From Pyrocephalus nanus (taxonomy: Eukaryota > Chordata > Aves > Passeriformes > Tyrannidae): a DNA stretch of 64,000 nucleotides. Made by a program: the position numbers and the translations under genes. Where the stretch lies: the NCBI GenBank assembly GCA_038380795.1, contig CM076279.1, forward strand, positions 9,439,001 through 9,503,000. The letters are read 5' to 3'. The stretch's first letter is position 1; every line of letters starts with the position of its first letter. Positions 57,301 to 64,000 of this stretch are shown here, piece after piece. A model generated the notes under the pieces. It saw only the letters and a program-made list of their open reading frames with translations, ran no database searches and was not told where the DNA came from.

Positions 57301-58811
57301 TTCCTGTGGGATCGCTGAGCACTCACACATTTTTAAAGAGGGAAGATGGGCTGGTCAAGCCCATCCCCAGCTGTGAGAGGCCTGGGGAACCTCACACCTT
57401 CCCTGGGCTGCCACAGTGCCACACTACCTGTCCTTCCCCGGCCTCAAGGACGGCTGCAAAGTTGCTTATCAGCCTGTAAATCAGCTGTGGCAATAAAACC
57501 CCGGCATCCAGAGCAATAGCTTCTGTACTAATGTACTGCTTTGCGATTGCTGGGCATATCCAGCACGTTAATGACACAAATTCATTACAATAAATGAAGA
57601 CACCAGCTGGCCAGAGGCCAGGAATGACTAAGGACCAGAAAAAAGAAAGGGGAAAAAAGTTGCTTTTTCTCCTGCCGGTTGGCAAGTTGGAGATGTGAAG
57701 TTGGATGTGTTTGATGTGGAGTGCTTTTGGTGAGGGATGGGGAGAAGTGACTGCTAAATGTAGGAATAACAGTGCCAGGGATCTGAGGAGTGAAAAAGGA
57801 GGATGCTTCCCATGTGATCCCTGAGAGGAGGTGATTTCCAGGGGAAATTAAGGAGGCAAATGGCTTCATCAACACAGTGATGGATTGGGACCTGGCTCAG
57901 GTGAGAGAAGCCAATCAGTGACATGAAAAACTCATTGTAACCCGGAGAGGGGGACTCTGTTAGCTCTCAAATTTCTCTATTACTCCCTCTGTTTGTCTTT
58001 CTGCTTTTGAATCCTCCTTTCTCTGTTTACTGATCCAGCTGTGACTCCACGTGCTGCTCCTTCTGTTGGTGGTTTGTTGATCTGTGGACTGACATTAAAT
58101 AGAGAAACCTTTGAACACCTCAGATACTTTATTATGAGAGATTTAAAACCTTTATGTTTAGTTCAGCAAAGGAAGGGCAGTGCAGTATGAACCAGATCAA
58201 AGACAAGAGGACTGTTCAATTTAGTAACAAGCCCAAATGCCTTCTAATTAAAATCAGAGCTATTCAAAAGAGAAATAAGGCATAAATTTTTAAGGATGGG
58301 GGAAATTAACCACTGGAACGAGTGATCAAGTGAACTGTTGGATTCTGTTGCTTGCAGACAAAATCTTCATAATTCTAGAAGCGAAATTATAATCAGCTAC
58401 ATATTATTAGGTTAAAAGTTGAAGTAGCTGATATTTTATGACCCTTGTTCTACCAGAGTCTTACCAGCTGATGAAACTTTCGGGATGTGAGCTCTGCAGC
58501 CAGCTGAACACTGTCCTTCCATCCTTCTATCCAAAGATCATCAGCCCTGGGCATGTCTTGGAAATTGGGCAACCACGTGGGAAAGACTCTGGTTTGGAAA
58601 TGCACAGTTTGGACTTGGGGCTGCACAAAATGGACCCAAATTTCTGCTGCTCCCCCCTTTCTCTCTAGAACTGAGGGGTGTGGAAGGGAAAACATGGGGA
58701 TAAGAGGTGCTCAGCAACAGGTGTTGCTCCAGCTGGGCAATGAATTCATGCTGATGAGAGAGAGGAAAATGAAATTAAGACTTAATGAAGGGCATTTTTA
58801 GGAGGAATTAC
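54327..58811. other. Non-coding interval
   Basis: No gene recognised in 4.5 kb. It holds a short direct repeat near 54704-54775, a small hairpin at 56967-56990 (CTGACAGAC, loop AGACAG, GTCTGTCAG), and the candidate regulatory block at 57.4-57.6 kb, listed separately. Confidence 0.5.
57435..57620. promoter_or_regulatory. Candidate conserved non-coding element
   Basis: Repeat-free block with CAGCTGTGG (57482), GGCAATAAAAC (57489; its complement GTTTTATTG is a posterior-Hox/Cdx-type word), 'ctgctttgcgattgctgggc' , CACGTTAATGAC (~57563) and CATTACAATAAATG (~57583). Regulatory role is inference. Confidence 0.32.
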
Positions 58812-59145
58812 TCATGGAGACCTTCCTGCTCTCCACAACTCCCTGAAAAGAGGCTGTAGCCAGGTGGGGGTCAGTCTCTTCTCCCAAGTAGCAGAAGAAG
58901 AGGGAATAGCCTCAAGTTGTGTCAGGGGAGGTTTAGATTGGATATACAGGAAAATGTCTTCATGGAAAGGGTTGCTGGGCATTGGCACGGGCTGCCCAGG
59001 GCAGTGGTGGGGTCAACAACACTTGGAGGTGTTCAAATGCCATGATGTCACCCCTGGGGACGTGGGTTAGTGGTGACCCTGGTAGTGCTGGGGGACTTGA
59101 TTAACCTGGAGGGCTTTTCCAACCTGAGTTACTGTGATTCTGAGG
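58812..59145 (+). mobile_element. CR1 LINE 3' end, third (older) family
   Basis: Order of landmarks: 'catggagaccttcctgctct', 'cacaactccctgaaaagagg', 'tagccaggtgggggtcagtc', 'cctcaagttgtgtcagggga', 'gggctgcccagggcagtggt', 'ttttccaacctgagttactg' and a single octamer 'tgattctgag'. This matches the CR1 families whose 3' end reads 'aggtcttttccaacc' instead of 'aaggtcccttccaaccc'. It is more diverged than the young copies. Confidence 0.88.
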
Positions 59146-59661
59146 GAACAAAATGATTGTTCCTGAAGTTGCACCAGAAAATGTCTCTGTGTGCTTGGTG
59201 AGGCAGCAGAAATGTTTAGTTCTGCAACTTCTGCTTTGGAATTATGATGTTTAGATGGCTGATAGGGGGTTGTGAGACCACCAAACCTGTCCCCAGCCCA
59301 CCTCTTCCCCCCGGAGCAGCGGCTGCCTGAGGTTTGACCACACCAGCTGATGGTCCGAGCTCTCTCTGCCCTCCCCATGGATGCAGCAGGGTCCCCGTGG
59401 CTAAGCTGCCTGTCTGCAGGGAACACCCTGCCCTCCAGCACCCCCTGAGAGCAGCCAAGGGATCTGCTCTGAGCAGCAGGATGGTGGAAGCAGAAAATAG
59501 AAGTCATCTGCAAGGATCATAGGCAGCCTTGCCAATCCCAGGCACAGCTCAGAGATCTTCTGCAGCTCTGCATTTTTTACATTGCTTCCACGTAGGAGTC
59601 AAACTCCTTGGCTTTTTTTGTTAGGAAACATCCTTTTTTTACCACCTCCTGATTGCAGATT

Positions 59662-59708
<47 letters not shown>

Positions 59709-60514
59709 CAGGGGGAACACAAATAACACGTCCCACACCGGGGCAGATGTTGAGCTGTTTCCTGGCATAGCTCTACTGTGGCTCCTGCTCCGTTCCCAAG
59801 CACCCATTCATTTAAACCCTTCAGGGCAGAGCAGTTGCAGGAGACAGAAAGTTTCTGTTCGGACCGAGGAGCCAATTGAAGGCTTTCCCCGCACCAAATG
59901 CCAGCGTGCATTCAGCGATTTCAGGGGGGGGGCTCCAGGGTTTGCCACAAGTTTAGTGGCAAACCCAGCTGGAATGACGGGTGATTAGAGCTCCCAGATA
60001 ATTACTCGTTTAGCTGCAGAGCGTGTGCTGGAGGAGAAGCGCTGCGGAGCTTTTCGAAAGGCTGGAAAGCTCGGGGCTGCCAAGGGAACGGATGTGCCAA
60101 GTGGAGCAGCGTAATGATATCAGTAACAGTAATTGTGCAGCCAGGGAAGCAAACACTCGCCCCATACAACTGCAAAGCTGCTCCAGCCCTGTGCGACTGT
60201 ATCTCCGTGCCTGTGCCCCCAATGGCAGCGTGGCTGAATGTTCAAGTGGAGGCTTTCTCAGGCTGCTGTGTAAGTTTGCCTTTCCCCTCCTCCCTCGCTC
60301 GCGGTTCTTTAGTGGAAGGATTTGTGGCTGTGGTGCGAATCCTCTGTTCTGCTGGAGACAGGACCAGTCACACTGGGTGGGGTGAGCATCTGTCCCCAGG
60401 TCTTTAGGAATAAACTGCTGGTGTTCATGAGGAGGCTGAGATCTGGGACACTGAGACAAACGTGTGTGCACTGGGATGGGGACCAGGCTGAGCCCCTGCC
60501 TTCCCAGAACATGT
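59146..60514. other. Non-coding interval with T43 and a CpG-retaining block
   Basis: No gene recognised. T43 at 59664-59706. From about 60000 to 60310 the sequence keeps many CpGs ('agaagcgctgcggagctttt', 'taatgatatcagtaacagta'), a texture of possible regulatory DNA. Frames on both strands are open but show no family features. Confidence 0.45.
59664..59706 (+). repeat. Poly(T) run, 43 bases
   Basis: Longest uninterrupted mononucleotide run in the window. Read from the other strand, no AATAAA lies upstream of it ('gttatttgtgttccccctgg'), so a processed-retrocopy origin is not supported. Confidence 0.92.
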
Positions 60515-60775
60515 CCACTTGGAAGGGACCCACAAGGATCATCCAGTCCAATCCTCAACCCTGCACAGGCCCATTCCCAAGAGTCACCCCCTGTGCCCCA
60601 AAGGATCATCCAAACCCTCCTGCAGCTCTGGCAGCCTTGGGGCTGTGCCCACTGCCCTGGGGAGCCTGTTCAGTGCCCAAGCAGCCTGTGGGGGAAGAAC
60701 CTTTTGCTGAGATCCACCCTGAGCCTGCCCTGACACAGCTCCAGCCATTCCCTGGGAGCTGTCCCTGATCATCAC
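60515..60775 (-). mobile_element. CR1 LINE 3' fragment, second family
   Basis: Opposite-strand relative of the 52.8 kb copy: 'acttggaagggacccacaag', 'atcatccagtccaatcct', 'gtgccccaaaggatcatcca', 'ggagcctgttcagtgccc', 'ttccctgggagctgtccctg'. The octamer tail is absent or decayed at 60515. Truncated at about 60775. Confidence 0.92.
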
Positions 60776-61779
60776 AGCCTCTCTGACCACCCTGTGCTGA
60801 GCACGGTGTCTGAGTCTGCTTTGACCCAGGACCAAGCTCTTGGAAAGGCAATGCTTTAGCCTAATTTAGAGTTAATTTAGTGAGGAAACAACCTTCACTG
60901 TGCCCATCACTTTGGGACCTCTCAGCTGATGCCACACAGACCTGGCAGGATGCTGAGGTGTCAGCAAACATTCGGACCCAGCTGGGCTCAAACCAAGAGC
61001 TTCCTGGAGGGACGAGGTCCACGCTGACATTTCATCCACATCTGGAGGATCTCAGCAAGCAAGCTGTGACTCAGCTTTGTTTGCAGCTCAGACTGGCTGC
61101 AGGAGGTGTTTTGGCTCCACTTGCAGCCCGATTTACAGTTATTTTAAGGACAGCTTCTGACGTGAGGTGCAAAGCATCAGTGTTAAGGTGCACTCCTAAA
61201 CAAGCACCCTTTCCAACAGCCTGTGGTTCAGTGCTTTGACTCCCAATGTGTTGGACAAAACAGAGCCCAAACTGGCTGTTGGCAGCTCCCCCTCCAAAAA
61301 AAAAAACCCCATGGAGCACTCAGGCAGCCATTCCAAAGGAAGAACTGCCATGGCAGCGTGGGATGAGGTGGGTGGAGCAATCCTCCTGTGCACCGTGTCA
61401 TTATCTACAATTTCCAGGCCATCACAAATAGCACTTGGGGTCAGTTCTGCCCTGTTATTGTGGAGCAGGGGGATGGAGGGGGCTCAGGAGCATCGGGCCG
61501 TGCTGCAGAGCTCAGAGAGGGGCTGACTCTATTAGCACACAAATTGCAGCCTTTCAGTAGCTGTCTCCTGAAAGGCCCCTAAATACACTCAGCTCTAACC
61601 AGGAAGTTAAAAATGTTAATCTAATTGTCACCCAGACACGTTTGGATTATGTGAGTTTGTCCGCTCCTTCAATCTTTAGTTGGCCCAAAACACAAACACA
61701 AGTCAGTTTTGACATTGTATGTTGAGCTGAGTCCTGTTATTCCACTTCTCTCTCGTCCCCTGCCTCTCCTTCCTTTGCC

Positions 61780-61965
61780 AGGCTTGACTGATGTCTCTAA
61801 TGCCATGCCCAATGCACTGGGATATAAATATTGCTGAAATAAAAAGCAGATAAAGATCCTGGTTATAGGAAAACCACCTGAACGTTATTACTTGTTAAGA
61901 TAATTGGCTCCATTAGGTAATTTGTCTCCATTCATAGCCCATTATTTTAAGAATAGCTCCTCATG
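61780..61965. promoter_or_regulatory. Candidate conserved non-coding element
   Basis: AT-rich, repeat-free block with AGATAAAG (GATA-type, 61848-61855), AAACCACC (~61870), 'gttaagataattggctcc' (~61893) and 'attaggtaatttgtc'. Motif texture only; function is inference. Confidence 0.32.
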
Positions 61966-62584
61966 CAGGGGCAAAGTATCCTTCATCTGTGCTACTAAGG
62001 TGATGCATTCTTAGAAATACCTTGGATGAAACTGTGAATATACAGGGATTTGGGAGTGCAGGGGACAGCTCCTGTGCTGAAAGTTTGCCTTTCTTCTCCC
62101 CAGGAAACTGTGGGTAGTTTTGGAGCTGAAAAATATACCTATTGTGTGGTGCATTAATCGTTTACTGAGGAGGCTCAGCTCCCTTCCTTGGCTCCAGGAG
62201 GCTGGGAGAGTTAGAAACCTAAAATTAGGTGAAGTATTTGCCTGTGGGCTTCTCTGCACAGCCAGGGGCTGCAGGACAGGCTGTGAGGGGCTCACAGGGT
62301 GAAGGAAGGTGAGTCCTCAGGTGAGCAGAGCTTGAGTTCGGCTGATCACTTGAGCCAGTTATCTTTGGGGCTCAAACTTCCCACAGCTGGTTCAATTGGG
62401 AAGAAGGAAAGCCCAGCCTTTCCAAGCAGGGAGACTGCTGCTATCAGCACAGCCCTGGGGATTGAACTTTACTAATGACTGGTTTTTCCTTTCCAGGGCT
62501 TACTGGGGGGCTCCTCAGCGAGCCTTCTGTGCTTCCACTGGCCCCTGTTTTCCAGGATAAAGGAAGCCTTGCCCTGGTGTAAGG

Positions 62585-62765
62585 AGTGTTTACCGTGGGG
62601 GTGCTGATACCGTCAGAGCCTGTCACTGCAGGATCAAAACCAGCACTGCACGGTCCCCGATAAAGAGGCCAGATGTGCCACTTTAATTAATGCAATTTGC
62701 TAAACACTGCAACAATTAAGAGCAAGGCGATAGCTCGGTAATCTCTGGGGCCAGGAAGCGCCGTC
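62585..62765. promoter_or_regulatory. Candidate conserved non-coding element
   Basis: Contains 'ccccgataaagaggc' (~62656), 'CTTTAATTAATGCAATTTGC' (62681-62700), 'GCAACAATTAAGAG' (~62708) and CpG-retaining 'aaggcgatagctcggtaatc'. No repeat hallmark. Regulatory role is inference. Confidence 0.33.
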
Positions 62766-62919
62766 CCCAAGGCATCCCCAGCTGCTCCAGCTTCCCTTTC
62801 TGCTCTGCCATTTTCAGAAACTTTAAAAACAAAACAAAACTTCGAGGATTTGCAGGAGCTGCAGCATCAAACAAAGGAGGGGACGGAAGGCGTGCGGGTG
62901 AACACAAAGGAGGGTGAGG

Positions 62920-63130
62920 GACGTGCCCCCCCCCGGTGGGTCAGATGGGGACAGCACACAAACAAACCTCCAGCCCTACACAAATACACCGGCAGGACAC
63001 ACAAACAAACACGTGCGCAGAGCTGAGGCCGTCAGATCCCCCCAGACAGGGCAAACATGTACGCAGGGGGTTGCACAAACACCCTGGAACACATTCCCAA
63101 ACACCTCCAATACCGACACCAGGCTGGACA
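62920..63130. repeat. C/A-rich, G-poor stretch with partial repeats
   Basis: The plus strand is strongly C/A biased. 'cacacaaacaaac' occurs twice (62955-62967 and 62998-63010), with further ACAAACAC and CACATTCCCAAACACC words downstream. Low-complexity-like strand asymmetry without a clear unit. Confidence 0.6.
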
Positions 63131-63432
63131 CACCCCCGGGATCCTTCCCTTTCCAAAAAAAATGAGCTCATCCCTCTCTGCCCGTTCCTGGTACTTCTGT
63201 GTGAGCTCCCGCAAGAAGCAGAAGAGCTCCGAAGTTTCTGGTTGAGACACCGAAAGCCCTCTGGGATTTTCCTACTTAAGAACTGGAGGAAGTAAAAAAG
63301 AAACACAATAATGAGGGGAGAAATTAAGAAGTTTCTTTAAAAGCCCACACGTTTCAGGGGAAGTGATGGGAAATTAGAGGTGTGTGATAGATGGGCTAAT
63401 TTTCCTTACTGACAACCCTGACAGCTAGATGC

Positions 63433-63455
63433 AAAAAAAAAAAAAAAAAAAAAAA
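63433..63455 (+). repeat. Poly(A) run, 23 bases
   Basis: Uninterrupted A23 with no polyadenylation signal upstream ('accctgacagctagatgc'). Confidence 0.9.
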
Positions 63456-64000
63456 TAGTGTTTGGGTTTGATTTGTGTTCCCCCCTCCCAGCCCAGGGTG
63501 GGGTGTGTGTGTAATTCACACTCTCAGTAGGGAAGATGTTGCTTTCAGTTCAAAAAGGAATCTGATTTCTGAACTTACTTCTGTTAAACAGGTTCTAAAC
63601 AAGAAGGCCCAGTTGGCTGAAATAAAACGGCACATTTAACATGACCTGAACTACTTCTTTTTCTTATTAAAACTGAAAAAACACCACCCCAAATCTGTTA
63701 CCTCACACAGGATGAGTGCAGCATTCCACTGACTCCAGCAGTCTCAATCAGAGATACACAAGAGTCTCACCCAGCCTTGCAGGAATGTCACCAACCCAGA
63801 AGCAAGCCCAGCCCAGCAGCATGAAAATCTGAATTTGTGTATCTTCAGAAAAATAGCTACACTTTTTGTTTGTTTCTTTGTCTTCTTCATCTCTTTTTAA
63901 TCAGCATTTTTAAGCTGAGGACAATTAAAAAGCATCAGAGAGAAGATGAGAGGGAGCATTGCCCTCTCCATCCTACTCAGAGAGGGGAATGCTCTTGCTA

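Larger units (their letters stand above)
60776..64000. other. Non-coding interval to the window end
   Basis: No gene recognised apart from a weak exon candidate near 63.2 kb. It holds two candidate regulatory blocks (61.8 and 62.6 kb), a C/A-rich, G-poor stretch at 62920-63130, and A23 at 63433-63455. Confidence 0.5.

Noticed and set aside
1..64000. CRISPR array, prophage, operons or other prokaryotic features
   Set aside because: Sequence texture, CR1 content and lack of dense coding are those of a bird nuclear genome.

Overview
This window looks like bird nuclear DNA, most likely from a songbird. The main evidence is about sixteen fragments of CR1 retrotransposons (chicken repeat 1 LINEs). 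Almost all are short, 5'-truncated 3' ends. Several still end in the octamer (ATTCYRTG)n tail typical of avian CR1, and most belong to one young, closely similar subfamily. The placement within songbirds is inference from that subfamily's look. Background sequence is CpG-poor with local CpG-rich patches, long mononucleotide runs and a few very old MIR-like SINE remnants, all normal for amniote intergenic or intronic DNA.

I found no protein-coding gene, tRNA, rRNA, CRISPR array or viral gene that the sequence supports. The longer open frames are chance or are antisense readings of CR1; many share the same translated phrase because they cross the same CR1 3' end. One short stretch near 63.2 kb could be an exon on the minus strand, but only weakly.

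Layout. 1-0.55 kb: two CR1 fragments of different families joined tail to tail. 2.5-3.0 kb: long CR1 fragment. 6.3-6.6 kb: MIR-like SINE. 7.5-8.1 kb: candidate regulatory block plus CpG patch, then a CR1 with intact octamer tail. 14.8-16.3 kb: a diverged inverted repeat pair around a 1 kb spacer. 17.2 kb: MIR-like SINE. 20-23 kb: three CR1 pieces. 24.7-25.1 kb: CpG-rich patch. 25.2-27.0 kb: three copies of an unrecognised ~400 bp repeat. 27.6-34 kb: three CR1s. 38-45 kb: candidate regulatory blocks and two CR1 pieces. 46.4-49.1 kb: a nearly identical inverted duplication (338 and 348 bp) around 2.06 kb. 49-64 kb: AT-rich DNA, a 43-base T run, four CR1s of three families, and several blocks rich in homeodomain-type motifs.

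The absence of exons over 64 kb, with a scatter of repeat-free AT/homeodomain-motif blocks, fits a gene desert or a very large intron. Control elements for a developmental gene outside the window are possible, but this is inference and needs cross-species alignment. The most unusual things seen directly are the two inverted duplications and the 25-27 kb repeat cluster. I do not see evidence for a new molecular system.
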